A stretch of DNA of 64,000 nucleotides from Enterococcus pallens ATCC BAA-351. Lineage in GTDB: Bacteria; Bacillota; Bacilli; Lactobacillales; Enterococcaceae. Position numbers and translations under genes: made by a program. The notes below the pieces were generated by a model. That model was not told the DNA's origin and ran no database searches. It saw nothing but the letters and a program-made list of their open reading frames with translations. Positions 7,162 through 16,500 of the stretch are shown here, piece after piece. The first letter of the stretch is position 1. Every line of letters begins with the position of its first letter. The stretch is from the NCBI RefSeq assembly GCF_000407485.1, contig NZ_ASWD01000004.1, forward strand, positions 283,429 through 347,428, in the 5' to 3' direction.

Positions 7162-9293
7162 TTCGGCTTGATATAGGAAACCAGATTGGATTTCGCCAAG
7201 TCATTAGAAATGACACGATAAGAAATAGTGGTGCCACCCACTACGTTTCCTTCCGAAATCAAAATACCTTCATCTGTGACTGCCTCGACAAAAGCCACAT
7301 GCCCATAGCGCGGATCCGAGCCCGCGGTTCCTGGGGTGAAGGAAATCAAGTAGCCGGCTTTTGGCGTTTGTGTTACTTCATAACCTAACGCTCGTCCCTT
7401 GGTGCCCCATTCCCCGCCGTTGCCCATAAAGTCATCGACTCGACCACCTAGCTGAGTCACGCGGTTAAAGGCATACCAGGTGCATTGTCCGACTGGGTAG
7501 GAGCCAGACAGATTATAGTTTTTGCCATCGTAATCTGGCAGCTTCATCTTTTTCCGGTACTCTGCTGGAATGGATTCTTTGCCTTGCAAGATGGCACTGG
7601 TGCTGCCGCTCTCTGGCAATGGTTCGTCATAGACTGTCAGATGATACGCCGCAATGATTGAGCTGATTTTCTTATGGTAAGAAGTATCGGTCGCGTATTT
7701 TCCAGTTAATGCTTGGGCTGCTCGTAAATAATTCTTGGACTCTGAACGCCAAACCTCTTGATAATAGGCCTCATTACCAGAAATTCCTTCACGAATCAGA
7801 GAGACATAATCACCTAATGATTCTGCATAGCTTGGATAACGGCGAAAGGCGGCCGAAATCGTGTAGAGTTCCCCATTGCCCCGATCTTCTTGCGTGGGTA
7901 AACTGACGGATTGACCGCCATAGCTGCCCTTCACCCCAAACAGATTGTAATTGGGGGCGACCGATAAACCGCTGGTACCTGAACCACTTTCTAAAATGGC
8001 TTGGGCAATCATTACCGAAGCAAACACATCGTATTTCAGCCCCAGCTTCTGGGCATCCACTGCAATTTGATCGATAAACTGTTGGGTTTGATCATTGGCT
8101 TCAATCGCAAAGGAAGCAGGATAGTCTTTTTCTACTTCTTCAGCATAAGCCGTTTTAACTAGCTTCTTTGGTCGTTTGCCGGAACGTGATTCGTCTTCAC
8201 GTTCAGATAGATGGGCAATCACCACTTCTTGGGTGGTTCCTTTTTCATCTGTGGAGATTTCTTCCGTGCTTGGTTTTGTTTCTTCCGCATCCTCTTCTAA
8301 AGCCGCTACTTCTTTTTCCTGAACAGTTAAGTAATGATCCTCACCTAAATACAACCCAATGATTCGAGTGTCTTCCATTAAAATATCGCCTGGTTGAAGA
8401 TCTTTTTCTTCGATTGCTTGTAACGATTCTTCCGCTAAGCTTTCGTTGAATAATTGACCAAACAGTCCTTCGACAAATTCTTGAACAGTGTACGCCGCTT
8501 CCTTTTCTCCCAATTGCTTCAAGCCCTCATAAATCAGAACGCCCTGTTTTGGATCGCTGAAAGAGGAAAGCTGCGGCAATTCGTAGCCATTGAAATCTGA
8601 CTCAGCAACTTGACTCACGCGCAGACGTTCATCCAGCTCTACTTCACGATTGCCTAACGGATTGCTTGATCCAATCGTTGGCAAGGGTGCTGCTGGCACA
8701 ACAACGGAGGGTTGTGCTGGAAAGCTGGCAATTGCTGATTCACTGGTGGCTGGTGGTGAAGCCGGTGTCGGTTCTGGCTCAGGCGTTGGTTCTTCTACTG
8801 GTGGTTTCGTTGAAGCTTCCGTTGTGCTTTCCGAAGAGCTGATCGATTCTTGACTAGAACTGCTAGTCGAAGAGCTTTCTTCGGTCTTACTTTGCGACGT
8901 ACTGGTTTCAGTGGTGCTGGTTGAACTAGTCTCAGTTGTAGGCTCAGACGAAGTGGTCGTGCTGGTTTCTGTCGAACTTTCTTCCATTGAGCTTTCACTT
9001 GAACTAGTTTCTTCTGAGACAGAAGTTTCCTCCGTAACTTGTGTTTCAGAAGAAATCGTTTCGGTTTCTGCAGGTAAGTCAGACGCTCCGACTTCTTGAA
9101 CCGGCTCTACTGGTAGAACCTCTGGCGGCAGGTCAGTGATCGGCTCGGAAGGAACCGTCGTTTCACTGCTGATTTGACTACTGGTACTTTCCGTCAGCTC
9201 ATCGCTGGCCTTCAAGCTGCGACTGGTGGAAATGCTAAACACGGTAACGATGACCAGCACCAGCAGTCCACTGCCTAAAATGAGTTTCTTCAT
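7158..9293 (-). CDS. Secreted glucosaminidase-CHAP peptidoglycan hydrolase of operon B
   Basis: A 711-aa secreted protein. Residues 1-29 are a signal peptide or anchor, 30-190 a Ser/Thr/Glu-rich then Pro-rich linker. About 225-340 resembles an NlpC/P60 fold (LQPGDILM, GLYLGEDHYLTV) but lacks its Cys and His. About 405-555 is a glucosaminidase domain (MIAQAILESGSGTSGLS, NLFGVKGSY, ALTGKYATD). 597-711 is a CHAP amidase/endopeptidase with Cys604 in GQCTWYAF and His665 in YGHVAFVE. It should cut both glycan and peptide bonds. The start is supported by AGGAGG. The place in the operon suggests it opens the wall for pilus passage. The operon C homolog (30107) has only the glucosaminidase. Confidence 0.88.
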   Translation of the reverse strand: MKKLILGSGLLVLVIVTVFSISTSRSLKASDELTESTSSQISSETTVPSEPITDLPPEVLPVEPVQEVGASDLPAETETISSETQVTEETSVSEETSSSESSMEESSTETSTTTSSEPTTETSSTSTTETSTSQSKTEESSSTSSSSQESISSSESTTEASTKPPVEEPTPEPEPTPASPPATSESAIASFPAQPSVVVPAAPLPTIGSSNPLGNREVELDERLRVSQVAESDFNGYELPQLSSFSDPKQGVLIYEGLKQLGEKEAAYTVQEFVEGLFGQLFNESLAEESLQAIEEKDLQPGDILMEDTRIIGLYLGEDHYLTVQEKEVAALEEDAEETKPSTEEISTDEKGTTQEVVIAHLSEREDESRSGKRPKKLVKTAYAEEVEKDYPASFAIEANDQTQQFIDQIAVDAQKLGLKYDVFASVMIAQAILESGSGTSGLSVAPNYNLFGVKGSYGGQSVSLPTQEDRGNGELYTISAAFRRYPSYAESLGDYVSLIREGISGNEAYYQEVWRSESKNYLRAAQALTGKYATDTSYHKKISSIIAAYHLTVYDEPLPESGSTSAILQGKESIPAEYRKKMKLPDYDGKNYNLSGSYPVGQCTWYAFNRVTQLGGRVDDFMGNGGEWGTKGRALGYEVTQTPKAGYLISFTPGTAGSDPRYGHVAFVEAVTDEGILISEGNVVGGTTISYRVISNDLAKSNLVSYIKPK

Positions 9294-9303
9294 GGATTTC
9301 CTC

Positions 9304-11058
9304 CTAACGAATCAAGCTGAAAAATAAAATCGGTAATAACATCAATAAAAATAAGGGCACTACGGTCTGCATCGGATCAGAAATGATCTTAGCCGCAATG
9401 TTCATGCTGGTTTTGGTAACTTTGGGCACAGGATCCGCCTGCAGCAGCTCGCCATTTTTGATGGGGCCTTCTTTTTTTATCCCTAATTTTTTGAGCTGTT
9501 GGTCAGTGGCTTCAGACAAGGGTTCTTGTTTAACTAATTTTCCTTGGACAACTCGACGATAAATGGTGCCAATGTCGCCTTCACACCGCAATAACGTGAT
9601 TATGGGTGTTTGATTGACCGAGCTCTCTTCCACATAAGACACCTCGGTATCCTGAATGACTTTGTTTACCGTGACCTCATACTGAAAAATGCTTTTGAAG
9701 TCCGTGGCATAGATCGCGTCTTTCTCCTTCAAGTTTTGAATCCTATGTAACAACAGATCCTGATCGAAAATATTGTGGGACAGCAGCACATAGTTGCTTT
9801 TTCCTAACTGCTGATCAGCTTGATAGGTAGCTGCCCCAGTCAATAAATTCTGATTGGCTAAACCGGCCAAAATAGGTAGATTGATATCAACCTTTGGAAT
9901 CACCAGCTTGCCAATCCCCCATTGATTAGTAGTATCCTGCAAACTAGTTTTCGCCTTGGCATAATCGGCAATGTTCACACTGGCAATTTGTTTTTCGCCA
10001 TAGTTGGCTTGACTGATTTTATCCAGGTTGTACTCAGCCAACTCGGACTGAGTGCCAATCGGAACCTCGGCCATTGCGCTTTCCTCCTGCATCTGGGTAT
10101 AGCCATAAATCGCCAAACCGATCGTTGCCAGCATCGCAAAGAACAACAGGAAGAAATAAGCACGCGTCACCCAGAACAACTGCCGCAAACGTTTGGCGGC
10201 CTTCACATAGACGTTTACCTCTTTGGAGCGCAGACGCTTTAATTGGTACCGATAGATCGCCATTAACAAAATAAACAACAAGACATTGAAGGCCAAGGTG
10301 GCTAACACCATGTTTTGATAACTGAAAGTATTGCGCTTTTTGACTTTCTTCTTCGCCGCTTGTTTGTAGGGAATACGATGTCCAGTTACCAACAACCGAT
10401 AGGTATTGATTCCTGGTGGCGTACACGTCAACAAAGTCACCTTGTCCTTGCCTGGTTGAACCTTAATCTTGTCTGCTTCACTGGGCAGAATTTCCTCAAA
10501 GGAATCAATCTCGTAGGCCAGTCGTTTACCCAGAATATTAATATAGAAGACATCGCCTTCGGTTAAGTTGCGAATATCGGTAAAAAGCACCTGATTTTTC
10601 ACACCGCTATGACCAGTAATCACTGCCCGTGTGTTTTTCCCACCCACTGGAATCGAAGTAGATTCAATGTGCCCTAACCCTTTATCCAAGGTTTGATAGG
10701 AGGTCCCATGATAGAACGGCATCTTTTCAATATCAATCGCCGGAATATCAATAGTACCCATGGTGTCGCCCACGTTAGCGATATTTTTGTAGGCCATCGG
10801 TTCGGGATTCTCTCCCTGTTGCTTTTGGTAAATGTACCGATTGTATTCTTTAGCCAGCTGCCATTGCTGGTTAATTTCTTCTTGGCTCATGCGTTTTAAG
10901 ACTTGGTCGTACTTGGCAGTAGCCTCGCTGCGCTCCCGATTGGCTAAGTAATTGCCAACAATCGGATACAACAGGATAATGACCCCGACGACGATCATCA
11001 CAATGGCAAAGATCATCAAAAAGGAATGATTATTCTTTTGTTTTTTTGCTTGAGGCAT
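9304..11058 (-). CDS. Double sortase: class C and class A-like sortases fused
   Basis: About 584 aa from the ATG of MPQAKKQ, preceded by AGGAGAAAAGGA. It holds two complete sortase domains. Domain 1 (about 95-232) has His150 in ITGHSG, Cys212 in TLLTCTPPG and Arg221, typical of class C pilin polymerases. Two membrane helices (about 248-270 and 298-320) link to domain 2 (about 375-510), with His428 in LLSHNIF, Cys492 in TLLRCEGD and Arg501, closer to class A. Membrane helices also lie at both ends (about 13-35 and 560-584). Both active sites look intact. One polypeptide may both polymerise the pilins and attach the fibre to the wall. Such a fusion is unusual; sortases are normally separate genes. 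Confidence 0.9.
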   Translation of the reverse strand: MPQAKKQKNNHSFLMIFAIVMIVVGVIILLYPIVGNYLANRERSEATAKYDQVLKRMSQEEINQQWQLAKEYNRYIYQKQQGENPEPMAYKNIANVGDTMGTIDIPAIDIEKMPFYHGTSYQTLDKGLGHIESTSIPVGGKNTRAVITGHSGVKNQVLFTDIRNLTEGDVFYINILGKRLAYEIDSFEEILPSEADKIKVQPGKDKVTLLTCTPPGINTYRLLVTGHRIPYKQAAKKKVKKRNTFSYQNMVLATLAFNVLLFILLMAIYRYQLKRLRSKEVNVYVKAAKRLRQLFWVTRAYFFLLFFAMLATIGLAIYGYTQMQEESAMAEVPIGTQSELAEYNLDKISQANYGEKQIASVNIADYAKAKTSLQDTTNQWGIGKLVIPKVDINLPILAGLANQNLLTGAATYQADQQLGKSNYVLLSHNIFDQDLLLHRIQNLKEKDAIYATDFKSIFQYEVTVNKVIQDTEVSYVEESSVNQTPIITLLRCEGDIGTIYRRVVQGKLVKQEPLSEATDQQLKKLGIKKEGPIKNGELLQADPVPKVTKTSMNIAAKIISDPMQTVVPLFLLMLLPILFFSLIR

Positions 11059-11118
11059 TCCTTTTCTCCTCTCGTTTCCACTTGAAAAGAAAGAGCAACT
11101 CAAATGAGTCACTCTTCT

Positions 11119-11811
11119 CTAAAAATGATGCTTCTTGCTTCGCATAAAGTATCCGCCAATCGCACCCATCACTACAATCAGTGCCAGTATCAGATACAGC
11201 GGCTGCATGGTGCCTAATGTACCGCTTGTTTGCGGCAACCGTTTGTTGGCAGCGGTGGCTTCTGCGGCGGTTGGGTTGGAAGGATCTTTTTCCTTAGTAC
11301 CTGAAGTCCCAGGCAAGGCCTGAATACTAGATTTTGGATACAGATAAACATCTGATAAGGCTTCACCCGTTCGTTGCGGCAATGGCAGCTCAAAAGTCAC
11401 GGGCTCCATCACTTGACGCAATGTATCTGTGGCTTTTTCACTGACGCGATACGTTCCCGCAACCAGATTCCCTACGCGAGCTGTCCCTTGATCGTCCGTT
11501 GTGAGGGTGGCTGAAAAAGCATCCACTCCTTCGACTGGGCGAAATTCACTGGTCCCTTCCATTGGAGAGACCCGCACAATTTCATAAGTGATACCAGATA
11601 AAGGATCCAGCTGATTTCCCTCAGCATCGGTAACTTTTTCTGCCTTCGTCCCATCCTGGGGAACATCTTCAGACAAGGTCACTCCTTCAGTCAGTTTGTA
11701 CTTTTGAATCGTAATGCTATAGCCCGCCTCTTCTGCCGCAACCACTTGCGGCAAAAGAACCACACCCAGCAGCAAAGAAAGCAGCAAGTAAATCGTCCAT
11801 CTCTTTTTCAT
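11119..11811 (-). CDS. LPXTG minor pilin (base or ancillary)
   Basis: A 230-aa wall-anchored protein: signal peptide about 1-26, a Cna-B-like beta domain about 28-165, a short Ala/Thr-rich linker, sorting motif LPQTS at 192, a hydrophobic helix and a basic tail (RSKKHHF). It lies between the tip adhesin gene (ATGA overlap) and the sortase gene. Small size and position suggest the pilus base subunit joined last and anchored to the wall; an ancillary role is also possible. The sorting motif has Ser after Thr where the other two pilins have Gly, which may select between the two sortase domains. Confidence 0.88.
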   Translation of the reverse strand: MKKRWTIYLLLSLLLGVVLLPQVVAAEEAGYSITIQKYKLTEGVTLSEDVPQDGTKAEKVTDAEGNQLDPLSGITYEIVRVSPMEGTSEFRPVEGVDAFSATLTTDDQGTARVGNLVAGTYRVSEKATDTLRQVMEPVTFELPLPQRTGEALSDVYLYPKSSIQALPGTSGTKEKDPSNPTAAEATAANKRLPQTSGTLGTMQPLYLILALIVVMGAIGGYFMRSKKHHF

Positions 11812-14800
11812 CGCGTGTGCCTCCTTCGCTTCGGCTGGCGGTAATAGAACATCATGCCGATAAATCCGACAGTCATTAAGCTGGCAGCTGCCAACAATAT
11901 CATGATCATTGGATTATCGCCACCTGTAAATGGCAGATCGGTTCGGACATCATTGTCTTGGTACAATTGAATGACTTGGTTTCCTTGTGTGATGGTCACT
12001 TTGAGTGGTTTCTTCAAAAGTTCAAAACCAGATGGGGCTTTGGTTTCTACTAGGGAGTATTCGCCAGGGAATAGGTCTTTAAACTGAAGCTTCCCATTTT
12101 CATCAGTAGTGGCCGTACCCAGTTTATTTCCAGAGCCTGTATGTCCTTCGTAAAGGTCGAAAACTGCACCTTTTAATGGCGTTCCAGTCGCTTTCTCTGG
12201 GTCACTTAATTCGCCATCTTTGTTTCCATCAATCGCTGTACCGGCTTCATATTTGAAGAGGTTGATCGTTCCAGGTCGAATTAAACCAAGATTGATATTT
12301 TCCACTTTCCATTCATTATTTGGGAAGTTGCCTCCCGTTAATGTCGGTGTGCTATAACTATCTGTTTTGAGCGTATCGCTATTCACTTTAGAAGTATCTA
12401 CAGTCTGAGAAGAGGTTCCGCTGTCCTTCGTGGTTACCTTAATCTTCTTAGCGTTCACTTCTCCATTAATTTCAAAGTAAGCAACGTAATCCCCTTCTGG
12501 AAGATTAGGGAATTCATATTCTCCAGAAGAATTTGTTTTAATTGTCGAATTTCCAGAACCATCAATGAATTTGAATCCAGTCAAATTTTCTTTGACTAAT
12601 TCATCTTTATAACTTTTGTTTTCATTACTGGTACGATACAACTTCACTGGAATGTTCGGAACAATTGCTTCTGACGGATTCTTTTTCCCATCCAAGTTAT
12701 CATCGTACCAAGCGACTCCCTTAATTGACCGAGCAATGACGGTTGATTTTACATAAATGGATTGGACTGGATTATTATTATAATTGTCTAGCTTTGCGCT
12801 ATTTACAAACAAATCATTAATTTTTTGGTTTTTCGCAACCAAAGCTATATCAATTGTATTATCTTCTCCAACATTTAGTTGATCATATTCTAAGTAAATC
12901 GCCTTGACATCGGTCACTCGCCCACCTGTATAAACACTCCAACCAGAAGTTACATCAATGTCATTAGGATTTAACGAGCCATTAATTGATTGCTTCGTAT
13001 AATAAATCTTTGGTATATTCACACTCGTCACTTTGACAGAGAGCAAGTCAAAAGAGCCCTTAAAGGATGTACCTCGTCCATCTGAAAAATACGGAAAGAC
13101 ATCTAGAATTCGGGCATCTTTCATCGGATATTTAGATTCATTTTTGTTGTATAAGCGATAATTTAATGTTGTATTCTTTTCTCCGTCTACTAATGCTGCA
13201 TCTTTTGTACCTACTTCAATTTTAGAATTAACAGTGCTTTTTTCAATGACTGTAGTTGAAACCTTTGTAATTGTCGTACTTGCCTCAGCTGTCCGTAAAA
13301 TTTCTAACGATTCATCCGTTAACCCATCTTTATTTTCAGCTGAAATCACTGCCTTATTCTTCACTGATTTTGTATTTGTAGCATCATATTGCATATGTTT
13401 TCCTTGCACCATTGTATCGAAGACTAGAGTTTGAAGCGGTATATTCTTTTTATTGTACTGAATTGTCCAAGTCAAAGTGGTTGATCCATCTGTTTCTTCT
13501 TTTATTGAGGGTTCAATTAATTGAGAACCATATTTAGCACTCCCTGCTATATAAGCTAGCTCTTTCGGCAGAGTATCTTTGATTGTGAAGGAGATTTCAT
13601 CGTCTTCGTTCGCTTCAATTTGTGGAGTCAATTTCCACTGAACTACCTCATCTGAGTTATAACCAGTTCTAACAGGTGACTTTGTTATACGAGCACTGAA
13701 TGGCACAATCAATAATGTATTTCCATAAAGATTGGCAGGCTGATGCTCTGAACCAGGTTGGATTTTATTCTCCTCATCATACTGAGTAGGTTTATATGAC
13801 CCATTAGGAGGATAACTCAGCAGTTCTTTATTAGAATTAGTAAGTGATCGTGCTGAGGATACAACAATGTTTGAATTTCCAAACTGATCTTTCGCTCGAT
13901 TATTTACAGGCCCAATAGCCTTTAATGGAATTTCGGTTGCAATTTTGAATCCTGCTTCTACTCCGGTTTTTTCAGCTATCGTTTTTATGGCAGAAATGGT
14001 ACCTTTTGCCTTTGCTTCATCATACGTAGCATACCAGTTATAACTTGAATCCATTGTTGAATATCGGACAGTTGTATCTGGAGTTAATTTCCCATCTTTC
14101 TTTATTCCGTAAAGAAGACTATTAATCTTCCCATCTGATCCCTGACTGGGCCTTGCGTAAGATCTAACTGAGCGACTTGAATCATACTCAAAGCTATGTG
14201 CATTCCAGGCAGTGATTCCTGATAAAAATTTCATATCTAGCGAGACTGCATCATACATTCCCGTGGTCGTAAATTTTTCATTTTTATAAATCGCGCCATC
14301 GCCTGATGGAGTCCAATTCTGTGAAGGATTTGTCCCAATTTTTCTTCCATAAATATCGCTGGCTGGACTAAAACAAATGATTGATCCCGGAAGAGTATTT
14401 CCTCTTTGATATTGATAGTTTGATGTATTGGATTTTTTTTGTCCCTCATATTCAATAGTAGTTGTTTTAAAATCTGTGAATATTGAACCATTCTTGTCCA
14501 ATAAATAGTCGTATGGTATCGAAACCACTCCCGCAATTGAAGCAAACGTGGATTGCCCAACGTTTTCCTCTGTAGTTGATGCGTATCTTGTTAATCCATC
14601 TTTATGAATTGCAGCTGGATTATTAACAGAGAAGCTAAAAGTATTAACATTCTTGTTTGATGCAGATAATTGATTTGTATCATAAACAAGATATTTCGTG
14701 TTCTTTGCAGTACTAATATCTCTCGATCCTGGCATAGACGATGGACTATTTATTGACATTTTTTTAAAAGTATAATGAGCAAATTCTGGTGTTTTGGTCA

Positions 14801-16472
14801 ATTGGTCTGTATTTTCTGAATTAGGTGCTAAAAAACCATAATGGGTGAGTTGAGGTTGCTTTTGATCTGTACCATAAATTATGGTGTGATCTGTGCCACT
14901 ATGAGGTTGAAAACGAGCACTAGTTTGAACTTCTACATCAATTTTCCCAGTAGGATAAGTAGCACCAAGTAATTGTTCGTACAAACTTCCTTTACGAACA
15001 ATCCCTGAATCAGTTAACGGAACTACCGAAAACTTCACTCCAAGTGTCTTAGCCATTGCATTTAGACTATTATCATTGGTTAATGTGGACATCAAATTAT
15101 AGTCCGATCCACTTTCTGCTAATGTCGCCTTAACATTAGGCTTAGCTGAAACCTTTACCTTTTTTTTCACCATATTCTCTGAGATTGCATTGATAGGAAT
15201 TATTTCTCCTGTGTCAACATCAGTGGCTTCTAAAATTGTGATAGTTATTGTCGGAAACAGTTCATAATTATGTGTAGCCCCCAACACTTGTAAGTTGATA
15301 ACTGAATCGACTATACTGGAAGAACTTGCAAGAGTCCCACTTGTTGAGTAATATGAATCTCTAGCTTCAGCACCGTTATTTCCTGTTTGCATCCCTTCAG
15401 GAAAATATGCATAATCTCGTAGTTGCCCATTTACTTTTTTCCGTGATTCCTTAAATTCCGCATTAATTTGATATTTAATATCTTTGTATGCCTTCAAAGG
15501 ATTGGTGGACTCAAGCGAAAATGAATATGCATAAGTAACTTTATCCCAAGTACGCACAATATCATTAGTTGGAGATGAATCATGCCCAGGTGCATCGTCT
15601 GGGTCAAAGTTTTTTTCTCCCGTTTGAATGACGAGCTTAGGATCTTTCAGACGAACAACATCTGGTCCCTCCCTTAATTCTAACGGAGCAATTGACATTT
15701 CCATTCCGTCAACATCTTCAGTTTTTGTTACTGTTTCTGACGTTTCTTTTTCATTATCCTTAATTTCAGTTGTGTCTTTTTCTGGAGCATTCTCTTCTGC
15801 TTCGCTCTTGAATTGAATCAAGGTTTGCTTCTGTTCGGTATCTTTCGCGTTCGATAGTACCACTAGCTGGTCCGATTGAGCATTTTTTTGAACGGACAAA
15901 GTAACAGCCTGACCTTTTTCAAGTTTTAAATAGAACTCTCCTTTTTCCTGTTCTTCACTATTTCTAACTTTAAAGACACCGCAATCTGGCAAAGGTTCTA
16001 TCACTGGAGAAATTACTTCAGGTGCTTCCTGTATTTCTTCTTGCGGTTCAATCGGTTCACTTTCTTCTATGCCTTCAGATTCTTCTGTTTCTGAAATTGC
16101 TGTTTCCGACTTTTCCATCATTGGAGCCGGTTGACGGAAAATCCCTACATCTATATCAAATTCTTCTTCTGCCAACTCGTAATAAGTTAAATTAGCATCT
16201 TTAGCGACAAAATCTAGGCTATAGTTCGCTTCGTCATACGGAATACTATAAATACCAGCTTCTTTGGCTGTAAGAGTAATTTCTACGGCTTCTTTAGCTG
16301 TTTCAAAACTTCCAGTTACCTCTTCATCTTCGTTAAAAACAGTAACCAACTGTGACTCATTATTTGATGCTTTTAAAAACTGCCCTTTGGAGATGGCACC
16401 CGCCACCCCCAGGACAATCAGGAGCGGAAGGCAAAGAGCGAGTAGTTTTTTGAATCGTTTTTGGTTGTGCAT
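11808..16472 (-). CDS. Large LPXTG adhesin, probable pilus tip protein
   Basis: A 1554-aa wall-anchored surface protein with a signal peptide about 1-33. An acidic Glu/Ser-rich stretch lies about 120-160, followed by a long adhesin region to about residue 1190. An SdrD B-like domain starts near KGVAWYDDNLDGKKNP and a Cna-B domain near GTINLFKYEAG. The sorting signal is LPFTG at 1513, then a helix and a basic tail. Asp/Asn-rich repeats may bind calcium. It is the second gene of the pilus operon, 28 bases after the major pilin. By size it should be the tip adhesin; the ligand is unknown. Codons in the adhesin part look more AT-rich than in the flanking genes, as often seen in diversifying or transferred regions. 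Confidence 0.9.
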   Translation of the reverse strand: MHNQKRFKKLLALCLPLLIVLGVAGAISKGQFLKASNNESQLVTVFNEDEEVTGSFETAKEAVEITLTAKEAGIYSIPYDEANYSLDFVAKDANLTYYELAEEEFDIDVGIFRQPAPMMEKSETAISETEESEGIEESEPIEPQEEIQEAPEVISPVIEPLPDCGVFKVRNSEEQEKGEFYLKLEKGQAVTLSVQKNAQSDQLVVLSNAKDTEQKQTLIQFKSEAEENAPEKDTTEIKDNEKETSETVTKTEDVDGMEMSIAPLELREGPDVVRLKDPKLVIQTGEKNFDPDDAPGHDSSPTNDIVRTWDKVTYAYSFSLESTNPLKAYKDIKYQINAEFKESRKKVNGQLRDYAYFPEGMQTGNNGAEARDSYYSTSGTLASSSSIVDSVINLQVLGATHNYELFPTITITILEATDVDTGEIIPINAISENMVKKKVKVSAKPNVKATLAESGSDYNLMSTLTNDNSLNAMAKTLGVKFSVVPLTDSGIVRKGSLYEQLLGATYPTGKIDVEVQTSARFQPHSGTDHTIIYGTDQKQPQLTHYGFLAPNSENTDQLTKTPEFAHYTFKKMSINSPSSMPGSRDISTAKNTKYLVYDTNQLSASNKNVNTFSFSVNNPAAIHKDGLTRYASTTEENVGQSTFASIAGVVSIPYDYLLDKNGSIFTDFKTTTIEYEGQKKSNTSNYQYQRGNTLPGSIICFSPASDIYGRKIGTNPSQNWTPSGDGAIYKNEKFTTTGMYDAVSLDMKFLSGITAWNAHSFEYDSSRSVRSYARPSQGSDGKINSLLYGIKKDGKLTPDTTVRYSTMDSSYNWYATYDEAKAKGTISAIKTIAEKTGVEAGFKIATEIPLKAIGPVNNRAKDQFGNSNIVVSSARSLTNSNKELLSYPPNGSYKPTQYDEENKIQPGSEHQPANLYGNTLLIVPFSARITKSPVRTGYNSDEVVQWKLTPQIEANEDDEISFTIKDTLPKELAYIAGSAKYGSQLIEPSIKEETDGSTTLTWTIQYNKKNIPLQTLVFDTMVQGKHMQYDATNTKSVKNKAVISAENKDGLTDESLEILRTAEASTTITKVSTTVIEKSTVNSKIEVGTKDAALVDGEKNTTLNYRLYNKNESKYPMKDARILDVFPYFSDGRGTSFKGSFDLLSVKVTSVNIPKIYYTKQSINGSLNPNDIDVTSGWSVYTGGRVTDVKAIYLEYDQLNVGEDNTIDIALVAKNQKINDLFVNSAKLDNYNNNPVQSIYVKSTVIARSIKGVAWYDDNLDGKKNPSEAIVPNIPVKLYRTSNENKSYKDELVKENLTGFKFIDGSGNSTIKTNSSGEYEFPNLPEGDYVAYFEINGEVNAKKIKVTTKDSGTSSQTVDTSKVNSDTLKTDSYSTPTLTGGNFPNNEWKVENINLGLIRPGTINLFKYEAGTAIDGNKDGELSDPEKATGTPLKGAVFDLYEGHTGSGNKLGTATTDENGKLQFKDLFPGEYSLVETKAPSGFELLKKPLKVTITQGNQVIQLYQDNDVRTDLPFTGGDNPMIMILLAAASLMTVGFIGMMFYYRQPKRRRHTR

Positions 16473-16500
16473 CTTCTACCTTTCCTTTCTACTCCGTGAG

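Noticed and set aside
8795..9099. Repetitive Ser/Glu/Val frames on both strands
   Set aside because: They arise from the Ser/Thr/Glu-rich linker of the hydrolase gene read in other frames.
10034..10426. Leftward open frame of 130 codons inside the double sortase gene
   Set aside because: It lies in another frame of a gene with two intact catalytic domains and has no start signal.
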